DNA of 64,000 nt from Fontisphaera persica (GCF_024832785.1 NZ_CP116615.1:3534001-3598000); one strand, 5' to 3'; shown: positions 9,013 through 17,699, numbered from the stretch's first letter. Notes: generated from the sequence alone by a model not told the origin. Numbers and translations are program-made.

Positions 9013-9693
9013 ATGGACGAAACCCAAATAGGCGCGCGCTGGCCCGAAACCCCGGGCGACCTCCCCGGCGCCGGCCTGCCCGGCCTGGCTCACGACCTCA
9101 AAAGCTGGCTGACGCCCGTCAAATCCTGCCTCCAGCTCTGGGAAGCCGGCGAAACGCAAAAAGCCCTCGCCCTGCGCCCCAACGCCCTCGAAAACCTCAA
9201 CAGCGTCCTCCACTGCCTCGAAGCCCTCCGCCACGGCGCCACCTCCACCTCCCCCGCCATGCAGCCGGTCCACCTCCGCCGCCTGCTCGCCCAGGTGGCC
9301 GCCCAGTGCGCCGCCCTCGGCCGCGAAAAGAAAAACGAAATCCTCCTCGCCCCCGGCCCCGAAGCGGAAATCCTCGGCGATGAATGGCTCCTCCGCCGCC
9401 TCTTTCTCAACCTCCTGGTCAACGCCCTCCAGGCCGCCACCGCCGCCAGCCCCGTCCACATGGAAATACAACTCCTCCCGGCTCCCAACCCCCACGCCCT
9501 GATTGTCTTCCAGAACACCTGCGCCCCGGAAACCGCCGCCGCCTCCGAAGAAACCCTCCGCCGCCGCCTCGGCCTCCGCATCAGCCACGAAATCTGCCGC
9601 CTCCATCAGGGCGAAATGGACATCCACACCGACGACGCCGCCCAGCGTGTCACCGTCGAACTTCGCTTCCCCCTCCCCCCGCCCGGCCGCTGA
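9013..9693 (+). CDS. degenerate histidine kinase-like protein
   Basis: This 226-aa cytoplasmic protein opens with an H-box-like segment, LAHDLKSWLTPVKS (His27). It then has an N-box-like NLLVNALQAA near residue 135 and a closing block GLRISHEICRLHQGEM that resembles the G2 region of HATPase domains. The DxGxG box that binds ATP is missing, and the domain is shorter than normal. It may be a phosphotransfer or regulatory partner rather than an active kinase. ATG at 9013 is chosen because the upstream frame is low-complexity His/Pro/Arg. It follows the hybrid sensor gene and converges on the response regulator gene with a 13-base gap. Confidence 0.7.
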   Translation: MDETQIGARWPETPGDLPGAGLPGLAHDLKSWLTPVKSCLQLWEAGETQKALALRPNALENLNSVLHCLEALRHGATSTSPAMQPVHLRRLLAQVAAQCAALGREKKNEILLAPGPEAEILGDEWLLRRLFLNLLVNALQAATAASPVHMEIQLLPAPNPHALIVFQNTCAPETAAASEETLRRRLGLRISHEICRLHQGEMDIHTDDAAQRVTVELRFPLPPPGR

Positions 9694-9706
9694 ACCCGCC
9701 CCCCGC

Positions 9707-10150
9707 TCAGGACGAAGCCGCCGTGGGCACCGCCAACAACCCCTGGCGCCTCAAGTCCACCGCCCGCTGTATCGCCTGATGCAGCGCCTCCACCGAAAAC
9801 GGCTTGGCCAGAAATTCCACCACCCCCGCCGCCACCAAACTCGCCACCTCCGCCGGCGAGGCATTGCCGCTAATCGCCACAAATTGCAGCGCCGGCTCCA
9901 CCACCCGCAGCCGCTCAATCAACTGCAGCCCGTTCATCTCCGGCATCGCATAATCCGTCACCACCACCTCCACCTTCCCCGGATGCTCCTGCACCACCCG
10001 CAACGCCTCCGTCCCGCCCGCCGCCGCCAGCACCTCGTAGCCCCGCATGTTGAGCATCAATTGCAGCGCGGCCAGCACCTCCACCTGGTCATCCACCACC
10101 AATACAGTGGGGCGTGCCACGCCCGGTTGGTCTGATGTTGACGATTTCAT
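9707..10150 (-). CDS. single-domain response regulator (CheY-like)
   Basis: This 147-aa protein is almost entirely a receiver domain: VLVVDDQ acidic pocket, phospho-acceptor Asp66 in VVVTDYAMPEMNG, Ser/Thr position in FVAISGNAS, and Lys in LAKPFS. There is no DNA-binding or enzymatic output. It sits tail to tail with the degenerate kinase and close to the receiver-kinase hybrid, so the three probably form one phosphorelay whose output lies elsewhere or acts by protein contact. Confidence 0.9.
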   Translation of the reverse strand: MKSSTSDQPGVARPTVLVVDDQVEVLAALQLMLNMRGYEVLAAAGGTEALRVVQEHPGKVEVVVTDYAMPEMNGLQLIERLRVVEPALQFVAISGNASPAEVASLVAAGVVEFLAKPFSVEALHQAIQRAVDLRRQGLLAVPTAASS

Positions 10151-10409
10151 GCCATGATAAATAACTTCTGTCCCACGCCCTGCGGCCCCAGTGGCACGTA
10201 CTGGCCCACCTCCCGCCGTCTCCCAGTGCGTAGTGGATTACGGACGCTGCCACCTGTCAAGTTGCTTTTCAGCAAAAGTTATTCACCATATTCACAAACA
10301 TAACCTCCCTACCCCCCCGCGCCCAATCCCATCCCCTCTCCCCCCCGCCCCTGACCGCGCCGCATTTCCGCTTGCATCTCCCCGCCGCCCAGCGCATGTT
10401 TTACCCTAT

Positions 10410-11807
10410 ATGAAAACCCCCACCCAGCACACCCGGCCGCTTTCCCCACCCGCTCAACCTGCCAGCGCCGCCGCGCCCATGGCCCGCCGTGAATTCCTCT
10501 CCACCACCACCAGAGCCGCCGCCGTCTCAGCGCTGGCCGGAGTGGCCTTGCCCCACGTGCATGCCGCCGAAGACAGCACCATCCACCTGGCCCTCATTGG
10601 CTGCGGTGGCCGCGGCAGCGGCGCCGCGGCCGACGCCCTGCGCTCCACCACCGGCCCCACCCGGCTCGTGGCCATGGCCGACCTCTTTGAAGACCGCCTC
10701 ACCACCGCCCACCGCAACCTCACCCAGGCCTTCGGCGAGCGCGCCGACGTGCCCCCCGACCGCCGCTTCCTCGGCTTCGACGCCTACCGCCACGCCATTG
10801 ACAGCCTCCGCCCCGGCAGCGTCGTCCTCCAGTGCACCCATGCCGCCTTCCGCGCCCAACACCTCGAATACGCCATCCAAAAAGGCATGCACGTCTTCAT
10901 GGAAAAAACCTTCGCCGCCGACCCCGCCGGCATCCGCCGCCTCCTCAAAGCCGGCGAAGCCGCCGCCGCCAAAAACTTGAAAATCGGTTGCGGCCTCATG
11001 TGCCGCCACTCCTCCGCCCGCCAGGCCCTCATCCAAAAAATCCGCCAGGGCGACCTCGGCGAAATCCACCTCATCCGCGCCTACCGCATGGACAGCGGCT
11101 ACCTCATGGGCCCCTTCAACGGCCGCGAAAACGAGCTCCTCTGGCAAATCCGCCGCCCCTACCAGTTCTACTGGGCCTCCTCCGGCATCTTCATCGAACT
11201 CATGATCCACCAGGTGGACGAATGCTGCTGGATTAAAGACGCCTGGCCCGTCTCCGCCCACGGCGTCGGCGGACGCGCCCCCGGCCTCGCCGACGCCAGC
11301 CAAAACCTCCACTCCTACGCCATCGAATACACCTTCGCCGACGGCGCCAAGGCCTTCGTCACCGGCCGCTACCTCCCCAAATGCCACTCCGATTTCTCCA
11401 CCTTCCTCCACGGCACCAAAGCCGCCGCCCAATTCAGCGGCGACATCCACGCCCCCACCGTCCGCGTCTATAAAGACCAGCGCATCACCGGCGACAACCT
11501 CGCCTGGCGCCCCGACAAAGAAACCAAAAGCCCCTACCAGGCCGAATGGGATGCCCTCCTCACCGCCATCCGCGAAGACCGCCCCCACAACGAAGTCCAG
11601 CGCGCCGCCTACTCCAACCTCGCCGCCATCATGGGCCGCGCCGCCGTCCACATGGGCCGCATCATCACCTGGGACGAAGCCCTCAACTCCCATTTCTCCT
11701 TCTACCCCGATGTGGACAAACTCACCGCCGACAGCCCCGCTCCCGTACGCGCCAACCCCCAAGGCTTCTACCCCGTCCCCGTCCCCGGCGTATGGACCGA
11801 AATCTAA
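10410..11807 (+). CDS. Tat-exported Gfo/Idh/MocA-family oxidoreductase
   Basis: This protein is 465 aa from the ATG at 10410 (an inner ATG at 10479 is possible). It has a twin-arginine signal (ARREFLSTTTRAAAVSALAGVA) followed by a Rossmann NAD(P)-binding motif ALIGCGGRGSG, then the typical Gfo/Idh/MocA order. The usual EKP is EKT here (HVFMEKTFAADP). Exported members are abundant in Planctomycetes and Verrucomicrobia and are usually linked to sugar oxidation or glycan breakdown, but substrates are mostly unknown. The nearest polysaccharide-related gene is the sulfatase far downstream. A 259-bp spacer separates it from the divergent response regulator. It ends 271 bases before the CRISPR array. 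Confidence 0.9.
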   Translation: MKTPTQHTRPLSPPAQPASAAAPMARREFLSTTTRAAAVSALAGVALPHVHAAEDSTIHLALIGCGGRGSGAAADALRSTTGPTRLVAMADLFEDRLTTAHRNLTQAFGERADVPPDRRFLGFDAYRHAIDSLRPGSVVLQCTHAAFRAQHLEYAIQKGMHVFMEKTFAADPAGIRRLLKAGEAAAAKNLKIGCGLMCRHSSARQALIQKIRQGDLGEIHLIRAYRMDSGYLMGPFNGRENELLWQIRRPYQFYWASSGIFIELMIHQVDECCWIKDAWPVSAHGVGGRAPGLADASQNLHSYAIEYTFADGAKAFVTGRYLPKCHSDFSTFLHGTKAAAQFSGDIHAPTVRVYKDQRITGDNLAWRPDKETKSPYQAEWDALLTAIREDRPHNEVQRAAYSNLAAIMGRAAVHMGRIITWDEALNSHFSFYPDVDKLTADSPAPVRANPQGFYPVPVPGVWTEI

Positions 11808-12078
11808 AACAACCCAAAACCAACCCGCAACCACGGCCTCCGGGCCGCCTCGCCAGTTTTTGCAAAAAATTTCAAAAAAATTTTTCCAGGTCACGAGCCA
11901 AAAACCCCCAAAAAGGGGGGGCTCGTGACCTGAGTCATAAATCACTGATGGAGAGCAAGATGCTCATACTTGAGAAAATCTGTATCGTTAAAGAAGCAAA
12001 CAACGTGCCAACTCAAAAATGGCCTCGTGACCTGGAAAACACTTGCGCCCTTGCGCCAGAATGGGTTATAAAGGCGCT
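11808..12078 (+). promoter_or_regulatory. probable CRISPR leader
   Basis: This 271-bp gene-free stretch abuts the first CRISPR repeat and is much more AT-rich than the surrounding genes, with A and T runs. It ends with TTATAAAGGCGCT directly before repeat 1. It is assigned as leader because the opposite end of the array carries a truncated repeat, and because the repeat's 3' end gives a canonical-looking 8-nt crRNA handle (ATGGAGAC) when read on this strand. It contains the hairpin at 11887-11932 and a further copy of the same CTCGTGACCTGG motif at 12024-12035. Confidence 0.65.
11887..11932. terminator. long hairpin in the leader region, terminator-like
   Basis: A perfect 13-bp stem (CAGGTCACGAGCC at 11887-11899, GGCTCGTGACCTG at 11920-11932) encloses a second CCCCC/GGGGG stem with an A5 loop. 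On the minus strand the stem is followed by AAAAATTTTTTT, so it could stop transcription running left out of the array. On the plus strand the flank is weak. It could instead be a protein-binding site of the leader. Confidence 0.55.
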
Positions 12079-15000
12079 GTCGGGAACGCGGTGAATGCCG
12101 AAAGGCAATGGAGACAGCCGCTCGGCGGCACAGGCGAACCGAAGTAAGCTCAGCCGGTCGGGAACGCGGTGAATGCCGAAAGGCAATGGAGACAGTTGGC
12201 GGATTTCATCCGCCTCAAGCCCCTCTACAAATTGGTCGGGAACGCGGTGAATGCCGAAAGGCAATGGAGACGGAAATTTTAATTAGCGTTGAAAACAGGG
12301 AAAGAGTCGGGAACGCGGTGAATGCCGAAAGGCAATGGAGACCGCTCGGCGGCGCAGGCGAATCTCAGGAGACTCAGTCTCCGTCGGGAACGCGGTGAAT
12401 GCCGAAAGGCAATGGAGACAAGTGTATCCCTGGATTTTCTTCAGAGACTCCAACAGCCCCCGTCGGGAACGCGGTGAATGCCGAAAGGCAATGGAGACGC
12501 GGATTCCGCCGAATCCACTCCGATAATGCGGAGTCCTCCGTCGGGAACGCGGTGAATGCCGAAAGGCAATGGAGACGTCATTGCGAGGAGCTTTACTCCT
12601 CCGGGAGTGGATTCCTGTCGGGAATGCGGTGAATGCCGAAAGGCAATGGCGACCCGCCAGCTGGCGGATTTCTTCCGCCGTAAGCCCCTCTGTCGGGAAT
12701 GCGGTGAATGCCGAAAGGCAATGGAGACTCTCCCTCATCAGTTGCTTGTTCAAGTCACCCATTCTCGTCGGGAACGCGGTGAATGCCGAAAGGCAATGGA
12801 GACGAAATGCTCCGCCGCAGTCTCCATTGTTCAAGACCATCCCGTCGGGAACGCGGTGAATGCCGAAAGGCAATGGAGACATTAAGCTGGCGGTATCTTC
12901 CGCCAGCTGCTGGACTTCAGGTCGGGAACGCGGTGAATGCCGAAAGGCAATGGAGACTCAGGGGGACGTTGGCGAGCCGTCCCCCAAACCGGGGAGCGGC
13001 GTCGGGAACGCGGTGAATGCCGAAAGGCAATGGAGACATTTCTTGCCCTTGCCCTTGCTTTCGGCGGAAATGCTCCGGTCGGGAACGCGGTGAATGCCGA
13101 AAGGCAATGGAGACGTCTCCATTGCTCCAGGCCATCCCTGCAAGAAGCAGGGTCGGGAACGCGGTGAATGCCGAAAGGCAATGGAGACCGTACTATAAGC
13201 CTTGTTAAGGATTGTCCACAAGCAGCGCGTCGGGAACGCGGTGAATGCCGAAAGGCAATGGAGACGCCTTTAATAATAACCACGGCACCTGCGGCCTGTG
13301 CCAGTCGGGAACGCGGTGAATGCCGAAAGGCAATGGAGACTTGCCTCTCGAAAGTTTTGGCTTTTTGACCGCCGAAGCCGGTCGGGAACGCGGTGAATGC
13401 CGAAAGGCAATGGAGACTCCCAAACTCCTTTAGCTCTTTTTAACAGAATCACTCGGCAGTCGGGAACGCGGTGAATGCCGAAAGGCAATGGAGACTATTT
13501 GCCCTTGCCTTTGACCGTGGCGGCGGCAACCTGGTCGGGAACGCGGTGAATGCCGAAAGGCAATGGAGACCGCCTTAGACTCCCTGGCGGCTGTCGGAGG
13601 CCTCCGGGAGGTCGGGAACGCGGTGAATGCCGAAAGGCAATGGAGACTAGTTGCTAGACTTAGTGGAGTGGATTTCTCCGGACCCGTCGGGAACGCGGTG
13701 AATGCCGAAAGGCAATGGAGACAACTGAAATTACTCTAACGCCACTTGCTTTCGTCTTTTGGGAGTCGGGAACGCGGTGAATGCCGAAAGGCAATGGAGA
13801 CGCCGTGCTGAGTGCCTTATTCAGCACAGTCCAAATGCGTCGGGAACGCGGTGAATGCCGAAAGGCAATGGAGACACGCTTCCCTGGCGCTGTTGACTTC
13901 GCTCCGTGTTAGCTTTCGTCGGGAACGCGGTGAATGCCGAAAGGCAATGGAGACGCAGGGATGCCTTTAATAGTGACCTCGACTCCGGCCGCCTGGTCGG
14001 GAACGCGGTGAATGCCGAAAGGCAATGGAGACATACACGCCCCAAATGTGGGCGTTTGGGTCTCACCACGTGTCGGGAACGCGGTGAATGCCGAAAGGCA
14101 ATGGAGACCCCAACGAGCGGGTCTTACCCACCGGAGTCCCTGAAGCGTGTCGGGAACGCGGTGAATGCCGAAAGGCAATGGAGACCGGCACACGCAAAAC
14201 GTAGCAAACTTAGCCGCCAGTTGGGTCGGGAACGCGGTGAATGCCGAAAGGCAATGGAGACTGACTTCAGGGTCAAGGGCGCTTAGCTCCTCACAGTATG
14301 CGAGTCGGGAACGCGGTGAATGCCGAAAGGCAATGGAGACCGCGCTCAGCCGCTCGGCGGCGCAAGCGAACCTCAATAGGGTCGGGAACGCGGTGAATGC
14401 CGAAAGGCAATGGAGACTCTTCTGCGATGCACTCACCGAACGTGGGCGTGGGGATTTGTCGGGAACGCGGTGAATGCCGAAAGGCAATGGAGACACAGCA
14501 AAACCGCAATAAGCTTAGCCGCCAGTTTGCGGTTGTCGGGAACGCGGTGAATGCCGAAAGGCAATGGAGACACGGCCACGTCAAAACAATGCTTGGATAG
14601 AGGCAGATTATGTCGGGAACGCGGTGAATGCCGAAAGGCAATGGAGACAAGACTAATCCGCCAGTTGGCGGCGATGGGCATTGTGGCCAGTCGGGAACGC
14701 GGTGAATGCCGAAAGGCAATGGAGACAATGAGAGCCGCCAATTGGCGGCCAGAGGAGTAGAGATAAGTCGGGAACGCGGTGAATGCCGAAAGGCAATGGA
14801 GACAGAGGGTGTGGCCCTTGGTGTTGTCTATAACTCCAATCCAGGGTCGGGAACGCGGTGAATGCCGAAAGGCAATGGAGACGCCAGCACTTCATCGGGC
14901 GGATTGAAAACCCCGGCAGCAAGTCGGGAACGCGGTGAATGCCGAAAGGCAATGGAGACTGCAAGGTCAAGCGCGGGTACTGTGCCGCCAAGTCTGTCGG

Positions 15001-15704
15001 GAACGCGGTGAATGCCGAAAGGCAATGGAGACCGGAGGCGGCGGTGTGTCGAGATCTTCGAGGCTGCTGGTCGGGAACGCGGTGAATGCCGAAAGGCAAT
15101 GGAGACCATTGGCCCAGTAGATTCCCCCACCATAGAAAACCCAGAGTCGGGAACGCGGTGAATGCCGAAAGGCAATGGAGACTCAACATATAACTTTGGT
15201 GTGATAGTCACCATAAGTTTGTCGGGAACGCGGTGAATGCCGAAAGGCAATGGAGACGGAGCGGGCCGAAATGACTTCCTCGCTGGCTGCGTTTATGGTC
15301 GGGAACGCGGTGAATGCCGAAAGGCAATGGAGACACCTCGCAGTCAAAACCATATCGAACTCATGCCACCAGGGTCGGGAACGCGGTGAATGCCGAAAGG
15401 CAATGGAGACCAGTGCTGACCGCCTCAATGAACTGTTCGAGGAGGCCAACGTCGGGAACGCGGTGAATGCCGAAAGGCAATGGAGACTCCGCGATTGAAA
15501 CTGTGGACTTGCTCTCAGGAGCCTTGTCGGGAACGCGGTGAATGCCGAAAGGCAATGGAGACATCGGCTTCTTTCAGCACCAGTTTTGATTGCTTCAAAG
15601 GTCGGGAACGCGGTGAATGCCGAAAGGCAATGGAGACTTATCGAGGTTCTCCACAAGGTTGATAGCTATCAACTGCGTCGGGAACGCGGTGAATGCCGAA
15701 AGGC
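12079..15704 (+). CRISPR. CRISPR array, 48 repeats (last one truncated), 47 spacers, 37-bp repeat
   Basis: The 37-bp repeat starts GTCGGGAACG and ends GCAATGGAGAC. It contains a TGCC-GAAA-GGCA hairpin with a GNRA tetraloop. I counted repeats starting at 12079, 12157, 12235 and so on to 15601, with a 28-base remnant at 15677. Spacers are 34-43 nt (mostly 38-42). Repeats are identical except repeat 8 at 12617 (C9T, A34C) and repeat 9 at 12692 (C9T). The 37-nt repeat, variable spacer length and ATGGAGAC handle fit type III or a related type I system, but the type cannot be fixed without cas genes, and none is in the window. Many open frames across this region are only repeat translations, not genes. 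Confidence 0.98.
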
Positions 15705-16480
15705 GGAGAAGTGTTCAGTGTTCAGTTAGCAGTGTTCAGTAAGAAATGATTGTCGGCAGCGCTGGGGGAAGCGGAGACGTAAAGAAGTTTCAAGTTTGAA
15801 GTTTCAAGTTTCAAGTTTGAAGCGATAGCCCCTTCCCCCTCGCTCAAGGCAACCGGAAGGACTGAACACTGAACACTGAAAACTGAACACTCCCGTGCAC
15901 GCCGCCAGGCGTGCCGGGGCAAACTCCCCTCCGCAGGAGGGGGGAGTGAATGCCGAAAGGCGGAGAAGTGTTCAGTGTTCAGTTAGCAGTGTTCAGTAAG
16001 AAATGATTGTCGGCAGCGCTGGGGGAAGCGGAGACGTAAAGAAGTTTCAAGTTTGAAGTTTCAAGTTTCAAGTTTGAAGCGATAGCCCCTTCCCCCTCGC
16101 TCAAGGCAACCGGAAGGACTGAAAACTGAAAACTGAAAACTGAACACTCCCGCGCACGCCGCCAGGCGTGCCGGGGCAAACTCCCCTCCGCAGGAGGGGG
16201 GAGTGAATGCCGAAAGGCGGAGAAGTGTTCAGTGTTCAGTTAGCAGTGTTCAGTAAGAAATGGTTGTCGGCGGCGCTGGGGGAAGAGGAGACGTAAAGAA
16301 GTTTCAAGTTTCAAGTTTCAAGTTGGAAGTGAAGAGGCCGCCGCCTTTGCTCATGGCGTTAGGGGGGCATCTTGAAACTTGACACTTGAAACTTGTAACT
16401 CCCCTCCGCAGGAGGGGAACGACTGAAAACTGAACACTCCCGCGCACGCCGCCAGGCGTGCCGGGGCAAACTCCCCCCCC
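15689..16480. repeat. three tandem copies of a 257-bp unit fused to the CRISPR terminal repeat
   Basis: Units start at 15689, 15946 and 16203. The first two are 257 bp and nearly identical; the third has diverged and is partly rearranged. Each begins with GTGAATGCCGAAAGGC, which is bases 13-28 of the CRISPR repeat, followed by GGAGAAG, a block of GTTCAGTGTTCAGT heptamer repeats, a block of AAGTTTCAAGTTT repeats, and hairpins around GCACGCC-GCCA-GGCGTGC and CCCCTCC-GCA-GGAGGGG. No coding potential is visible. This fills the gap between the array and mqnE. Confidence 0.9.
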
Positions 16481-16526
16481 AACAATCACATAGTCAAAGC
16501 GGCGATTTGGGACTACACTAGGGGGG

Positions 16527-17696
16527 ATGAACGGGTTGTGGCAACAACACCCTCTGCGGGACATCGCCGCGCGCGTGGAAGCCGGGCAACGCCTGACGGA
16601 AGCCGAGGCGCTGCGCTTGTTTCAGACGCGCGATGTGCATCTGCTCTCGGCGCTGGCCAGCGGGGTGCGGGAGCGGTTGAACGGGCGGCGGGCCAGTTAC
16701 ATTGTCAACCGCTACATCAACTATTCCAACTACTGCATTCTGTCCTGCCAGTTTTGCGCCTTCGCGCGCAAGAAACGCAACGGCGACGGCTTCGAGCTGA
16801 CCGTCGAGGAAATCGTGGCCAAGGCGCGGGAGGCGCTGGGACTGGGCATTACCGAGCTGCACATTGTGGGGGGACTCCACCCCTCGCTGCCCTACCGCTA
16901 CTATCTGGACATGCTGCGCGCCCTCAAGGCGCTGGACGCGCGCCTGCATCTCAAGTGTTTCACGGCCATAGAAGTGTTGCATCTGGCCACGCTGTCCAAA
17001 AAGCCGATGGAGAAAGTGCTCGAAGAGCTGAAGGAGGCCGGGCTGGACTCGCTCACCGGCGGCGGGGCGGAGATTTTCCGGCCGTCCGTGCGCGAGGCCA
17101 TTGCGCGGGGCAAGGAGCCGGCGGAGGATTATTTGCACGTGCACCGGACGTGGCACCGGATGGGCGGGCGCAGCACGTGCACGATGTTGTACGGCCATGT
17201 GGAGACGCTGGAGGATCGGGTGGATCACCTGCGCCAACTGCGCGCGTTGCAGGATGAAACGGGTGGTTTTTGCGGGTTCATCCCCCTGCCATATCAGCCG
17301 GAAAACAACGCCATTCCGGTGTCGCATGCGCCGTCGGGCTTTGATACCCTGCGCACCATGGCGGTCAGCCGGTTGTACCTGGACAACATACCGCACCTCA
17401 CCGCCTACTGGGTGGGGCTGGGACTCAAGCTGGCCCAACTGGCGCTGAGTTACGGCGCGGACGATTTGCATGGCACCATCGTGGAGGAGCACATCTTCCG
17501 GATGGCCGGGGCCAAGACCCCGCAGTTGCAAACCGAGCTGGCCATGGTGAAGGCCATCCGCGAGGCCGGCCTGGTGCCGGTGCAGCGCGACACCTTTTAC
17601 CAGCCGCTCAAGGTGTGGGACGGCCCGGCGCCGCGGGTCATCGCGCCCGCCAGCGGGGCTGCCGCCATCCTGCAAAACAATCTGGCCACGGCGTGA
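16527..17696 (+). CDS. mqnE: aminofutalosine synthase (radical SAM, futalosine menaquinone pathway)
   Basis: This 389-aa radical SAM enzyme adds the enolpyruvyl product of MqnA to adenosine to form aminofutalosine. The 4Fe-4S cysteines are Cys70, Cys74 and Cys77 in CILSCQFCAF. The MqnE hallmark blocks VGGLHPSLPYRYYLDMLRAL, CFTAIEV, LTGGGAEIF and TMLYGHVET follow in order, and these separate it from MqnC. The ATG at 16527 directly abuts a GGGGGG run, which is too close for a normal ribosome site. TTG at 16536 would have a better-spaced one, so the start is uncertain by three codons. The mqnA gene follows after 3 bases. Confidence 0.93.
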   Translation: MNGLWQQHPLRDIAARVEAGQRLTEAEALRLFQTRDVHLLSALASGVRERLNGRRASYIVNRYINYSNYCILSCQFCAFARKKRNGDGFELTVEEIVAKAREALGLGITELHIVGGLHPSLPYRYYLDMLRALKALDARLHLKCFTAIEVLHLATLSKKPMEKVLEELKEAGLDSLTGGGAEIFRPSVREAIARGKEPAEDYLHVHRTWHRMGGRSTCTMLYGHVETLEDRVDHLRQLRALQDETGGFCGFIPLPYQPENNAIPVSHAPSGFDTLRTMAVSRLYLDNIPHLTAYWVGLGLKLAQLALSYGADDLHGTIVEEHIFRMAGAKTPQLQTELAMVKAIREAGLVPVQRDTFYQPLKVWDGPAPRVIAPASGAAAILQNNLATA

Positions 17697-17699
17697 ATC

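Noticed and set aside
13266-13995. Claim that all spacers are antisense to phage mRNAs, which would favour RNA targeting
   Set aside because: Several groups read best on the spacer minus strand, but S16/S25 fit a plus-strand frame better (differences at third and first codon positions), so strand bias is not shown.
12283-15662. Many open frames in the CRISPR array with recurring SPLPFGIHRVPD or NAVNAERQWR
   Set aside because: These are translations of the 37-bp repeat in different frames; the array is non-coding.
12079-15704. Assigning the CRISPR array to a definite type
   Set aside because: Repeat length and handle suggest type III or a related type I, but without cas genes this cannot be decided.
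15722-16179. Two identical 66-codon minus-strand frames
   Set aside because: They are translations of the 257-bp tandem repeat and have no ribosome site or domain.
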